Assembly (NCBI GenBank): GCA_030141605.1
Contig: JAQGDQ010000172.1
Span: 126,001 to 186,000 of the forward strand
Reading direction: 5' to 3'
Source: Tubiluchus corallicola
Lineage: Eukaryota; Priapulida; Priapulimorpha; Priapulimorphida; Tubiluchidae
Length of the DNA: 60,000 nt
This document shows, one piece after another, positions 1-11,981 of this stretch. Numbering within the stretch: position 1 is the stretch's first letter; each line of letters opens with the position of its first letter. The position numbers were made by a program, and so were the translations under genes. The notes beneath the pieces are model-generated. The model was not told the DNA's origin. It saw only the letters and a program-made list of their open reading frames with translations, and made no database searches.

Positions 1-559
1 GTTGATTGTTTTTTGAATGGCTAATGTAATTGCATGATCGGCATTATTTCGTTATTGTGTGGTGGCCATTTTGAAAACGGTAGTCATGTTTGAAATGAAA
101 ATGACAGAAATGGGTTTCTCAGGTCCAACTGTTACTCCAGAATAGATGACACATTGGCTTCTTAATGTCAGTTTTCTGAAAATTTCTCTTAATTTGTGAT
201 GTTTGTGCAAAAAATTGTCGGCCATTTTGTTTTTCACTTTTTAACCCATTTTCCCTAGTTTTTCAAGCTAGCAACAGCATTTTTTGGATTCAGCATAATC
301 AGATTTGTAAAACTGGCTATGTTGCCCACTTAAAAAATGCCTCCAGGGTTCCACTTTTCTGAAAGTGGGATTAGGCTATTTTAATATGTTTTTTATTTTT
401 GAGCTAATATTTAAGTGATATCAGGGTATTGCTTTGAAAATTCTTTCTTTTTCCTTTAACATAGCTATAATTAGCAAAAATATTCTTAGTGCATAAGAAC
501 TGAAGTAACTATTTTTCGATTTTTAATACAAATTTATTCTTAGACAGTGTTTATTTTAG
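1..559. other. Upstream intron sequence of the ANKLE2-like gene, no exon recognised
   Basis: No coding exon could be supported here. The stretch ends in a splice acceptor (TTATTTTAG at 551-559), so it is most simply intron of the gene that continues to the right. It holds two GGCCATTTTG motifs (near 63 and 221) and a short hairpin near 350 (CCACTTT, loop TCTG, AAAGTGG). Confidence 0.5.
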
Positions 560-689
560 GTGGAAGATAATAATTTAGCTAGTGATAATCAAAATTATAG
601 CATGGATGTTACCACATCTCCAATTACAGCTGACCTTTGTACGGAATTTCAGTCTCTAAAACTTTCATCGCCATCTCAGGGCAAATGCG
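560..689 (+). CDS. ANKLE2: ANKLE2/LEM4-like protein, internal exon (first in window)
   Basis: This is the first of four plus-strand exons that read through in one frame to a stop at 2898. It follows an acceptor (TTATTTTAG) and ends at a GTAAGC donor, giving 43 codons plus one base. The peptide begins VEDNNLASDNQ and is Ser/Thr/Asn-rich and low in complexity, as expected for the disordered C-terminal half of the protein. ANKLE2 is an ER/inner-nuclear-membrane LEM protein that promotes BAF dephosphorylation when the nuclear envelope reforms. Its LEM domain and ankyrin repeats would lie to the left of the window. The assignment rests on exon 3 and the start of exon 4, not on this exon, which alone would be unrecognisable. 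Confidence 0.55.
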
Positions 690-1393
690 GTAAGCAGCTT
701 TAACCATTAAAAGCTACATTTATGAACACTTTAACAGCTATAGTAGCTACTGCTTTTGTCACATTGTTTATTATAATTAAACTACACAGTACATTAGCAG
801 TGTACACTTTATTATTACTATGCAACTGTGCTAAGTGGACGCTGTTCCTCTGCCTGCTTTCTTACAGTTTCATTGTTTCATGATTAGCTACAATTGTAAT
901 AGTGTTTTTGTGAAGATTTAATGATAGTTAGTGTTGCCATTCACATATTTATTACAACTTTAAAACACTAGCACACTTTTTAGCTGTGTTTTAATGTAAT
1001 ACACTACGTTCCTATGGGGTTCTAATTATCTGTTTTACTGTTTATTGGCCAAGAAACTAGAAACTACATATTCTCTTCGAATTTTATTAGAATTTTTATG
1101 CAGTAAGGTATTCTTGATTTATGCAGAAAATTATTCAAAAAGTTTTTACATTTCCTGCAGGCTGCAGAAAATGCTTTGGGGGTTGCTTGTCTTTACATTT
1201 TGGCAACAGCTAAATAGAAACAGCTTAGATTTGATGCAAAACCTTTTAACGTATTTCCTTATTCAGGTTTTCGTTTTTGAGAATCTAGCTGCATTTTTTT
1301 TAACAAACCGCACTATAAAGTTGAAATTTAATTATCATTGGAATATTGATAGCTGTGGTGTCTTGTAAAATAATATAACATTTCTCATTGTAG

Positions 1394-1580
1394 GTCACAC
1401 AGCAGAGCGTTCTGAGAGTCCTTCAAGTGGTATTTTTGTGCCATCATCGATTTCTGCACGTCACTGTTCAGAGTCTTCACACAGCAGCAGTAGCGAGGAA
1501 TCTGACTGTTACTATACTCCTCCAGAGTCTCCTTTGACAATAACTCCATCACTTCCAAATTTTACATTCTTTATTAATGG
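1394..1580 (+). CDS. ANKLE2: ANKLE2/LEM4-like protein, second exon in window
   Basis: The acceptor is TTTCTCATTGTAG (to 1393) and the donor is GG|GTATGA at 1581. The first base completes the Gly codon left open by the previous exon, and two bases are left over for the next. The peptide carries a dense Ser/Glu patch (SSHSSSSEESD) followed by TPPESPLTITP, a likely target for acidic-directed and proline-directed kinases. An open frame continues past the donor to 1644. The GTATGA donor is preferred because a GTGAGC donor 13 bases later would put an immediate stop (TGA) at the start of the next exon, whereas this one gives the smooth join N-G-E-L-P. Confidence 0.6.
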
Positions 1581-2325
1581 GTATGACGATAATGTGAGCT
1601 TGATTATACATCGCAAAATAAATAGACAGCTTATCTTTTGTTAAAAAACAGTTTTTAAGTATGTTCATGCAGAGTTAAGATATTGACTGCAGTTTTAAAC
1701 TGAATGTACCTTTGTTGTTGGCAAAGTACTTTTCCCGTAAAAGAGTGACCTTGCAGGTACAAAAAATAACTTTATCAATAGCCCTCTGCTGATAGTTTAT
1801 TTTCTTTACCATTTAACAAGTAAAGATTTCTTTTCTTGTTAAACTTTTATTTCCCAGTCATAAGTTTCTTTATTATTTAAAAACATACGTCACGCTCACA
1901 GTTTTGTGTAGAGAATTCTTCGAAGTATGGTTTTTTCATTTTTACAAAGAGTAATAATGATAAGTAACAAAATTAGACAAAATTCACTGCAGGTGAAGGG
2001 CAGCAGCTAATAAATTTTCCTTTTTTTGTCTTCTTTGATCGACTTCGACTGTTTTGTGAATGTTTTAATTTTTAAGTAGTCTACGCTTGTTTGAAAAAAA
2101 TTTTCATATGTGTGTGTTGTCATTGTATTGATTAATTTTAGCCCTACAGTATAGGCAAAACTAGTGTTCATTGTCTTTTTTTGTATGCGCTACTGCTGTT
2201 TGTACTTTTTAACACTACAAAAGCTGCAAATTTCTAGATTCCTAGTCATATCTTTACAGTGTTGTTAGCCGAATATGTAAGAATTTCTTCATACAGTACA
2301 AAAAATTGTTTTTAATTATTCACAG

Positions 2326-2457
2326 TGAATTGCCAAGTAAAGTAGATATGGACGTGTTGCGAGCATTGCAAGGCACTGTGATAAATCCATTGGATTTCCC
2401 TTTTATCTACAGATGGCGGCAGCTGGTTACAAACTACCCCGAGAAAGATCGAGAAAA
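2326..2457 (+). CDS. ANKLE2: ANKLE2/LEM4-like protein, third exon in window
   Basis: The acceptor is TTAATTATTCACAG and the donor is AA|GTAGGG. The encoded stretch runs from ELPSKVDMDVLRALQG through INPLDFPFIYRW to NYPEKDREK. This is the segment that suggests ANKLE2: in the vertebrate proteins a similar 'L-D-x-D-V-L-x-A-L-x-G ... P ... W' helix-rich block comes just before a W-P-S-P motif close to the C terminus (from memory of the family, not an alignment). Phases agree with both neighbouring exons. Introns on either side are short (745 and 191 bp), so the gene is compact here. Confidence 0.62.
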
Positions 2458-2648
2458 GTAGGGACTTTTACCTTTAAAATGGCTGATTGTTGTCGTTTTA
2501 ATATACTTATAATTTCTTTAAATTAGTTCCTTTCTTTGTGGATTATTGTAGGTAATTGTAGTTTGTTTCTATATAGTTATGTAATAATACATAATAATTA
2601 TTATGTATTAACTATTAAATTTTTTATTTCCTTGAATTTCTCTGCCAG

Positions 2649-2898
2649 GTGGCCAAGTCCGACAGCAGTGAGAGTTAAGCGTCACATGGCTTCATCACTT
2701 CCCCCTAGTCCACTGACTACACCAATGAGAAACTTGCCTGCCAATCGCATCTTAGCGCCGCCGACGTTTACGCCTTCTATGGAGCAGTTTTCAAACATTT
2801 ACAGAGAAGAGTCATGTAATATTCAATGTCTTTCAACTAAGGAAAATTTGCAAACAAATCTTATAACTGAATTTCAGAAAGCAAAGGTGGATGAGTAA
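2649..2898 (+). CDS. ANKLE2: ANKLE2/LEM4-like protein, last coding exon with stop
   Basis: The acceptor is TTGAATTTCTCTGCCAG, and the exon completes a Lys codon to give K-W-P-S-P-T-A-V-R-V-K-R. The W-P-S-P-x-x-V-x-x-K motif is the strongest reason for the ANKLE2 call. A proline-rich stretch (SSLPPSPLTTPMRNLP) and a tail ending in KAKVDE then lead to TAA at 2896-2898. The four exons in the window encode about 230 residues. No canonical AATAAA lies close downstream; an ATTAAA near 3411 would give a 3' UTR of about 0.5 kb, but this is a guess. The open frame upstream of 2649 is intron. Confidence 0.62.
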
Positions 2899-4215
2899 CT
2901 CTGCAGAATTAATATGATAATTGTCACTGTTGTGGCTTAGCACTTACTGCTTATCTCACTTTTTGTAACAGACCAAGATTTTTTTGGGCTGATTTATAAT
3001 TACATGTAAGTATTTATATCTTAATGGTAACATTAACACATAAGTTACCATATTTTTATGTATTTGCTATTGTTAACCGTATTAGCTTTTTTGCGTCATT
3101 GAGAAACAACTGAAACAAGAATCAGAATTTTGTTTTTCTTATTGTTACAGAATCGATAATTGATGTTTTTGTCTTGATATTTTGTTCTTGTTCACAGAAT
3201 ATGCTATATGATATTGACGTTAAGGAAAAGCAGAACTTTGAATTTGATTGAAATTTGAATGTGATTAATAATTAATAAGATGATCCCATTTTCTAGCATA
3301 GCAAGAAAAGAGTCATTGAGGAGAGGAGCAAATAGATTTTGATCCAAACTCTTGTCTACCAAAAACGAGTTGTGAAATGAAAGACATTTTTTAAGCAATA
3401 ACCTAGAACCATTAAATGCAAAATGATATATTATTAGAGACTGGCTGCCTCATAGTACATACATATGCTGAGTCTAACAATTCTACAAAACGTTTCACAA
3501 ATGGCATGAATAATTGCACATTTGAAAATGTAAAAACGCAAGCATTGACAACTGCAAAGTCCTACTGACTTGAAAAAGAACATTTTTGCTTAAGATATTT
3601 TAAATCTTAGGTCAGGTTGAGGCTTTAGACAATCAAGGCTTTGTTCTGTTTTCTTTTTTAAAGGACAAGAAAACACCTTTCATAAAAAATGCTTAAAAAT
3701 TCGTCTTGAAAATCTGATTGCGCACAGAACTTCTGTTAGCCTAACACTGTATAGACTTGTGAATTTAAACTCCCTCATTGGCCGTTAGGTGCATCCATTT
3801 AGACAATAAGTCATTTGAAACAAGTTTAGATAGCATTTTACCAGTTGGCACAAACATTTAAATTCTTAAGAATTTCTTTTCCAATTACATGAGTCCTTCA
3901 AACAGGTAAGCGTAATGCTAAATAACGTAACTTTATATGGAAGGTTTTTGGGATGTGCATTAAAATTTCATTTTCTTCCCTTTTAACTTTTAACAAAAGT
4001 TGTATTAATTTTAAAATATCAAAAGCCTTTGTGTACATCATAAAAGTAATATATCTCATAAGATCAACTAAGATTTTATTCTTTTGCAAACTTTTTTTGA
4101 TGTGTTTTTAATAATGTATTAAATTCATACGTATATACATGCACATTTAATATTGTGCTGTATTTTGTATATGCAAAATACTGGGCTGCTCTCTGGTTCT
4201 TACATCAATAGATAT
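2899..4215. other. ANKLE2-like 3' UTR and intergenic DNA
   Basis: AT-rich and with no recognised coding sequence on either strand. The part nearest the stop should be 3' UTR. A weak dispersed repeat near 3655-3740 (GGACAAGAAAACACC ... GTCTTGAAAAT) recurs near 47450-47500. Confidence 0.4.
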
Positions 4216-4219
4216 ATAG

Positions 4220-4785
4220 TAGGTATAGTAGGTAGAGCTTGTGGCGCCCGGGCTGGCTCTTGAGTTTGATGCACCCCCTTCCCCTTCCCCGCCGATGAAA
4301 ATGTTTATGTAGGAAAATTTTACATTTGTAGAATTTAGCAGTGTTGTCTCACATTTGCGATACGGAGTTACAAAGATAAGTGATAAATTGATAAAGTACT
4401 ACTGAAAAAAATTGTTTGTTAAGAAATGACTTCTCCCTACATGCTTCAAAAGTTACGGTGCTCATAGGCTTCGCAAAAAGCATGATTGTAAATGTATTTC
4501 ACAGTTAATCCAAAACGTATACTGCGCAGAAACTTTGAGAGCAACGCCAAACTGTGTAACAAAAATTACAACGCTATTAAATTACTAATTATCTTTCTTG
4601 TAGCAGTGGGCTGGAGAAGCCGTAAGCCACGTTTTCGTGGAAAATCAAATTATCAGATGTTTTGTCTTTCTACTGTTTCTGACAGGATAAACATTCTCAG
4701 TACTCTTAGTCAGAGTGCCCCTTCTGAAAAGTGCTGCCCGGAGCTGCCTTGATAGACCCCCCCCCGCCAGCTACGTCACAATACC
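4220..4785. mobile_element. Degenerate hAT-like non-autonomous DNA element (tentative)
   Basis: The left end (TAGAGCTTGTGGCGCCCGGG, then a C-rich GCACCCCC run) and the right end (a C9 tract then GCCAGCTACGTCACAATACC) are roughly inverted copies. They resemble the 'GTAGCT...GGCG/GCCCCC' ends common to hAT-type MITEs in invertebrates. About 0.56 kb lies between them with no transposase. The ends are diverged and no clean 8-bp target duplication is visible, so boundaries are approximate. Confidence 0.35.
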
Positions 4786-4789
4786 TATA

Positions 4790-7700
4790 GTTAGTATAGC
4801 GTTTCTTACCAGTAACGTAATTCGGTACGAGAAAGACGTTCCATACTGCATATAAATTTTAGCTATCGAATGCCACATGGTGATTGTATAAGTTAAACTT
4901 ATCCTAGAAATTAGGCTGCTTAGAAAAAATATTTTGTTTCTCTTTTACGTAGGCTTTCATTATCTGTGGTGCGTCATATGGTGGCAACCGGTATCGTTGT
5001 TACAATTATATCACAATTGTACTTATTTCGATGTAAAATATTTTAGCCTGTGTTTGTTTTAAAGCAAGAGACCATTTTATTTATTGTCAAAGCGCTGGCA
5101 ACAAAACAGTTAATTATGCAAAGGTCACCATTTTCGAAAAACACAAAAAAGCCTTTTCATTAGTCACAGGGTTTATACAACAAATTAATACTGCTAAATT
5201 TTTAATAAAAATTTGCCACGTTTGGACAGCTTTTGATAGTATTTTGCAATAATATTTTGTAAGCTCACGCTCAGCATGCACGATAAAGTACACACAACGT
5301 AGAAAGTTTGCGCTTCACTGTTGAATCGTGGCACGTTATTCCGGATTGGTAACTGGTATCTTATTGCACCCTGCTGTGATGCGTAGCATTGTTATTACTA
5401 TACCGATCGATAATGTGCCGTACAGGCACTCCGTGGAGTTTAGATTAGTGGAAGACCAACTGAAAAATAGTATTTTTAATTTTTCGTTAATGTGCAAATG
5501 ATGGTAATAACGGATACTACAAATAAAGTTCGTGCATATATCATTAATTGCACGTGTTAGCAGACAATTTATTTAATTGTTGTAATATTTAGCTAACTGA
5601 AAACAACATGTTTTTACATTATGAATTGATAGCCTTTCAGCATATAATAATATAGGTTGTAAGTTTGGTTTCAGCAAAGCTTCCTCCACACTTACAGCAT
5701 AAGCTAACAACAGTGGCAATCTAGCTTATCGAAGAGGTAAACTTGTCATACTAACAAGGTTTCTGCAAAGCCTGTTAACAATTTAAAAAAAAATATTAAA
5801 GTAGAATTAAAAGGATGGTTGAGTCGATATCGTTATAACGTAGGGAACGTTAGCCGGCAAAATCTGCCCAAAAGAACCTTGTGGACACCCTGTGCATCAG
5901 TCTTGCTAAATCATACCCCGTCTGATAAGTACCCCTAACCACTTTTCGTACTAGCCGTGAAATTACGCAAGGCAATAATAAACCCGCCGAAAAGATGCTG
6001 TTTGCTTAACTTAGCTGCTCTTAAAAACAAACAATACGTCCAAAGTTGCAACGCGCGGATAAAATATTATCCACAAAATGAACTCTAACTGCTTCTATGC
6101 ATATTCGTGTTTCATCGCCTTGCATTATGTCTGAGTAACAATAAATTACCTACAGGATGTTTTGATAAAGCTACTTTGCCTCCCCTTATTTAACGGCTGA
6201 GAGTTCAAGAGTTTTCTAGGGTGTGAGGTGAAAAGGAGGAGACGGTGTGTAGTTTAATTGTACTGCAATTATTATTATTAAAATATATTATTATTAATTA
6301 AAAGATAATAATTAAGATATTAAGATAAAATGTGAAATAAAACATTTCCTCTTGACTTATTCGAGTTTTAGGCCGCAGATGCCGCGCGTGCAAAAAGCAA
6401 CATTCATATGAGCTGGTGTAACGCATGTTTTCAAATATTAGTGGCGTTAAAAACGGTAAGAACACAGTCAATTTAAAGTAAGAGAGTTTTCTTCAAAAAT
6501 GCAGCATAATTACATATACTAGTAACATGCTTTTAAATCTCAAAAAAAAATGATTTTATTTATGCGGAATCATAATCATTCCTAAAATGAAACATTATTC
6601 GAGTCGAGGCTTTTAAATGATTCACTCTAATTGTCTTGTTCTTTAATTGCATTGAGCATAGACCTACGTCTGTTTCGAATAGAAACAAGATCGTTTGAAT
6701 TCAGATCCAAACTCGCGAGCATGATCGTGTTTATCACTTAACTGTTCCTGGTTCAGCGGTAGTGTACTCATGTTAAAAATACTGTAGATTAATCTCATTC
6801 CGTGATTGATTAGGCGAACATGACTATTATCACTTGACTATGGCAGTTCCAACGCGGGGCTACACTCACGTTATGAGTAGTTTGCCATATTTTCATATTT
6901 TGGCACATACTACTCTAAGCTCCTAACAATCCCAGCTTTTCTAAGCTAGGTACTATAATTTCAGAGTTATTCCAGGTTACGACTTCATGCTTATGTGTCA
7001 CTTCAACAAAGAGACACGCCACTGTACTTTTGTGCTGTACTTTTTAAAATTTAAATGATCCTTGTTGACTGAATAAATAAATAAATAATGTTATAAATGA
7101 TGAGTAAATAATCAAATCAGCGTTCTTTTAAAATCCATTGCTCGCGGATTAAGAAGCTCGCGTTTTCAGTACGCAAAATAGTTTCCTTAAATGGTACATC
7201 TTGCACGAATTGGGTAATCTTTTCTCTAACTGGGTTTTACAGGACATTAATTCTTACTTTTTCCCTTCGCGATCAATGTAAGCTTTTTTAATTTCTGCGA
7301 TTTGAAAGCAGAGTAGGGCGTGATTTTTTTTCCTGTAGAAAGTGTCGACCTCGATAGTACAGGAAAGCGACAGTTCGGCATTTTTACCTTCTCTGAAGGA
7401 GGTATCGCTGTTGCCAATAACATATATTAAAGAGAAGGACAGGTCATTTCGCACGTTGGGTTTACTTTACTGTTATCTCTTAAATTTAGAAAAATATAAC
7501 AAAGAAATTTCCAAAACAAAACTGTATAAAGCTTTAAGTTAATTTATACTACGGATGCATAGAATTTTCAGGCGCGGTAGTAGCCGCCATTTACTTATCT
7601 GGTGAACTTCGTGACTTTTCGTAAGCGTATGTTGCTTCCCATAAGTGTGCACTGCTTAAACTAGTTCAAACTTCTGCAGCTTACTTAATGTTTTTACAAA

Positions 7701-8545
7701 TATATCACAAAATTACCTATTTATTTTTTAAAAAACTTTTTATACGTTTGACTGAAATTGTTCGTTCGTTGTTTTTTCAGTGGGCGAATGACGTCATTAG
7801 TGGAAGAATGAGCGAATAAAACGCCCAAACGTGAAATGATCGCAACTATAAAGTCATTTTACTAATTACAGGAGGCGCTTATCACACTTCTATCACTTTA
7901 TTACTAAATCCTTCTATCAACTTTCGCGAACATCGAAATAAGCCTAACTTCCCAAAAATCTTGACATTTGTTTGAAAGAAAAAGAACCGATCAGCTTCGA
8001 TTTGGTTTTTTGTTTGACATTGATTAATTGAACATTTGACATAAAACCCGAAATTATAATTGAAATTTAGGTTCATAGGAGATTGTAGATACCATGTAGA
8101 TCTTTGCACTTCTCACATAATTTGATTTTTATAGTGCAGACTTGCGTCATAAATAACTTATTTTAGACCTACTGGAGAAAACATGTTTTACAGAATTATT
8201 CGGATTAATCAAATAGCATTAAAATAAAGTTAATACTCTGAGATGATTAAAACGTCGTGCAACATATTTTATTCTAATGCAACGTAATAGCAAACATCTG
8301 CAACGTTTCCTAATTAGATTCTTCTTTAAGCGTGTTTTCCCATTTTATTATTTTATTATGACTTAATACAAGATAATACGTGTTATTTAAAAATACGTTA
8401 TACATGCATACATTTCTTGAAAAGCTACCCAAATACAATAAAATCTTTTGAAGAAAACCATATATGACCATTGTTGACAAGAAATCTTTTCTTATTTTTA
8501 GCTGCAGATCTATTGAAGTCCTTAAGAAGCGTAAAACCTGTTGTC
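4790..8545. other. Intergenic stretch without recognised genes
   Basis: About 3.7 kb of AT-rich DNA. The only items noted are an (AAAT)n run near 7075-7090 and a perfect palindromic CRE-type octamer TGACGTCA at 7789-7796, next to GTGGAAGAATGAGCG. Open frames around 7254-7542 overlap on opposite strands and look like chance. Confidence 0.5.
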
Positions 8546-8548
8546 AGC

Positions 8549-8640
8549 TTGTTGTTGTTTGTTGTTGTTGTTGTCGTCATCGTCGTAATTGTTGTTGTTG
8601 CTACTGCGGATGATGATGATGACGACGACGACGATGAAAA
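8549..8640. repeat. Compound trinucleotide microsatellite (GTT)n/(GAT,GAC)n
   Basis: A run of GTTGTT units is followed by GTC/ATC and then GATGATGAC units. The open frame across it (poly-Val then poly-Asp) results from the repeat and is not a gene. Confidence 0.85.
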
Positions 8641-9208
8641 TGACCTCTGTTTATTGTTAGTGAACTCACAGCCAAAAAACGGGGAAATTCTGCTGAATTA
8701 AAAAATCTCAAACACGGAGAGCAAACCTCGAACACCAATGTTCATCTTTTAATTAAGCAATGGACGTAAGGATTAGCTTATGTTGATAAGCGATAAGAGG
8801 AAACGGTTTTGTACGAGATCAAGCTGTCCGCCGATAAAACTAACTTACTGAGAGGAGAGAAAGGCAAATTGGATCGTACCATTAGGCGTACCTGATACTT
8901 CATTTAAACCAAGAACCTTATTTCTAAAATAAAAGCAAGCCAAATTCAAAACTACATTTTCCAGTTATAGGCTAATTCACATTAAGCATATTATTGTACT
9001 TAGTATTTATCCCTATTTTTTTACCCAAACGAATACATTTGTATACAAAATACCGATTTTTTAAATGTTATTACTTGCTTGAATAACATTTATAGCATTA
9101 AATGGAGAAAATGTCATAAGGGCTAATAACAGGGACGTGTGGAACGGAAATGATACTGAAGTGAAGTAAATCTACGACGTAACTGGCCAACAGTATAAAC
9201 ACGAAAAT

Positions 9209-9426
9209 GTTTGAACGGGAAAATCTATCTGGATGTTAAAACTCAAAAGTTTAACTGGCACAGCTCTCAAAAATTCTTCACTAAGTGTTGTTGCTTCTTC
9301 GAAAACTTTCAAAAAATGCGACTTCCTGTTCCGCCGGTCGAGAAGCTTTGTTTGTTGCAGTTGGTCAGGCGTAAAAGAAGCCGAGTTCAGTCGAGCCGAC
9401 CGTTCTCTGTTTATATTGCAGATCCC
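9209..9426. repeat. 218-bp near-identical direct repeat, copy 1
   Basis: This segment, from GTTTGAACGGGAAAATC to TTGCAGATCCC, recurs at 10503-10720 with a single mismatch (T at 9406, C at 10700). The homology stops abruptly at both ends. Flanking bases do not match, there are no TG...CA ends and no obvious target duplication. It is more GC-rich than its surroundings. On the minus strand it is open throughout and begins GGGATCTGCAATATAAAC, a possible TATA-like start. The function is unknown. Confidence 0.9.
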
Positions 9427-10502
9427 GCTTCGACTGCTTGGTCTGATCACGTGACCCGTGGCAGTTGTCACGTTACGTTAGCGCTCAAACACCTGTGCTT
9501 CCGATGAAACGTCATCAAGAAACTTCAAGGTTTTTCACAAAGAAGGTAATTAGAGCGCTGCAGTATTAGAACATCTTTTTGAAATGCATTGTGAACAAGC
9601 TTGGAGAATTAACTTATGATCGGAAAGCCTTTAAATTATTAAACTGAATTTAGTTCGTTATTTTCGCGCTTCTATAGTTATCTATCTATTATGGCACTGT
9701 AACGTAATAAATTATTATTTTGTTAAATCAAACATTCATTCGCCAACCAAACTGCAGATACGTATACGCTAGTTACCTCTGTTTTTTAGAAATCATTAAT
9801 TTAGAAAATCAAATTGTCTAAATTAATTCATTGCCAGAACCTTACTCATTAGTGCTGCCTGAGATCATTTACTGTGACCAGATGACCTCTTGCTCTTGAT
9901 CGGCGCGCTATCCTCTCTCTCACTTATCATAAGCAATTAGGCCCTATTTGCCTGTGTACTATTGAACTACTGCACCGTTGAAGACTGACCGGATGTGGTT
10001 ATTGTATATCTTGTAGATGGAGAAAAGTAAATTTTAATTCAATTAAATTCAATTCACATTTAAATATTGTATATTATACTTGTATATTATTCAGTAATTA
10101 TAGCTAATAACAGTCATAGTTGATAAATAATAAATATTTATTTATTTCGAAGCAAAAGTCATTAGACATAAATGGCATTAGACATCACAGAAAAGAAGAC
10201 AGCAAGAAAAAGATGCACAAAAATGTGTTACCACTATTTACTAGAAAAATATACATAAATTCAAAGTCATTTAAGTTAAATCTACCTGTTGCGTAAAAGA
10301 GAAATAATAAAATATAAAAGTAGGTAAAAATGGCACAGGCAAAAATGACAAACGTGTAAAACTAAAATGTACTTAGTAGGAAGCAAACCTCCCCTAAAGG
10401 CCTCATATCATCATAGTAGTGCATCGTAAAAACAAACCTAAATTGTACATTTATGACAGAGACTGGTATTTCAAATGTGTATGTAAAATGCTTGATGACA
10501 AC
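9427..10502. other. Unique spacer between the two 218-bp repeats
   Basis: A 1,076-bp AT-rich spacer with no gene recognised. A TCACGTGA palindrome (E-box CACGTG) lies near 9445. An imperfect hairpin (AATCATTAATTTAGA / TCTAAATTAATTCATT) lies near 9790-9830. Confidence 0.5.
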
Positions 10503-10720
10503 GTTTGAACGGGAAAATCTATCTGGATGTTAAAACTCAAAAGTTTAACTGGCACAGCTCTCAAAAATTCTTCACTAAGTGTTGTTGCTTCTTCGAAAAC
10601 TTTCAAAAAATGCGACTTCCTGTTCCGCCGGTCGAGAAGCTTTGTTTGTTGCAGTTGGTCAGGCGTAAAAGAAGCCGAGTTCAGTCGAGCCGACCGTTCC
10701 CTGTTTATATTGCAGATCCC
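10503..10720. repeat. 218-bp near-identical direct repeat, copy 2
   Basis: Same orientation as copy 1, with an offset of 1,294 bp and 217 of 218 bases identical. The downstream flank (TGTTTGTTGGG) differs from that of copy 1 (GCTTCGACTG). Such high identity next to unique, unrepeated spacer means a recent duplication, recent insertion of a short mobile unit, or gene conversion. Confidence 0.9.
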
Positions 10721-11981
10721 TGTTTGTTGGGCTGTTTTTAATTCTCATGTGAAAATTCTAATTCTGTTTGATTTGTTGTCATTATATTTTAAACAAAGCA
10801 AAGGAAGCATAGTAAAATAAAGAAATAAAAAAGTGAAATAAACACGTTTAAAATCGATAAACTCCTCTATTTCGATTTCCCTTACCAAGGATAGAGTTTT
10901 CCGCACAACCCCACGCATAGCCTTGTGCTCCATGTTCAATCAAAGCGTTTATGAATCATGTCAATCGTGCTGTTGATGCACGCCAACTATTTGATTATCT
11001 TTATTTGTTTGTTTCTGTTTCGATTAACTGCTTTCTAATTGTGCAGTTTCATGATGCTGTTTGTTGTTGCACCTCCCTCATGCACCGCACACAGGCAGCA
11101 TGATGCCAAAGTAAAAGGCGTCAATTTTCTTGCTAAATTCATTCAACCATTCATTCAAATTTTTATTTGGGTAACTAAAACCACATGAAATTTAAATACA
11201 GTACTAAAATGAAATGAAATAAAAAACTACAAGAGTGAATACATATATACAGGACTAGCAAATTAAGAGCTAAATAACTTTTAGAGGCTAATTGTGTAAT
11301 AATTCGTTTCATTTCACAGAAAACAAGATTGACAAGTGTGTGTGAGTTAATAATAGCAGTTATAATGCTAGTGCACAGTAGTAACCTATTTCGAAAGCTA
11401 TAACATGATCTTCTGCGAATATGACTAAAATGTGGTAGAGACAGGTTTACACACATGCCAGAAGCACTGCAATCGTATTTTAAGTGAAACAGTTTTCTGA
11501 TACCATTGTCCTATGCAATACGCAGTCTATTTAAAACACCATTACTATAATTAGTTCATAAAGACATACAGTAAACGTTGCAACACTAACTGTTAAATAG
11601 CATGATTTTAACATTACCTGAACACATATTAAAGAGTTAATCTGTATATAAAAAGACTAGTTTGGTTTTGAATGTAGCATTGTTGCTTAGATTAGTGCAT
11701 ATTACACGGACAAGGTATTTCTCCTGAATACTTACAGGCAATGCAGCATTATCAAGCAATAACGTGTTTCAGGCATGAAGGTAAGAAATTTAGACATTTG
11801 TTTTTTGTCGAATTAAAATCAACTTTATGAAGATTAGCAAAGCTAGAGCAAGTTTTCAGATCTTGAAGTACAGGTTGCAAGTAAGACAATGTCATCAGCA
11901 TAAATTAAATGGTTAATGATATTTCCTGTAAGATGACAACACTTCATCCCATTCAATTTTACAGATAGCTCATGAATATAT
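10721..11981. other. Intergenic stretch, nothing recognised
   Basis: AT-rich, no supported gene. Open frames at 10745-10939 and 11175-11456 on the minus strand have no recognisable similarity or splice context. Confidence 0.5.

Noticed and set aside
9172-9471. Minus-strand 99-codon open frame over the 218-bp repeat, with a coding-like look.
   Set aside because: In copy 2 the frame does not extend beyond the repeat in the same way, no motif is recognisable and no splice context was found. The repeat itself is reported instead.
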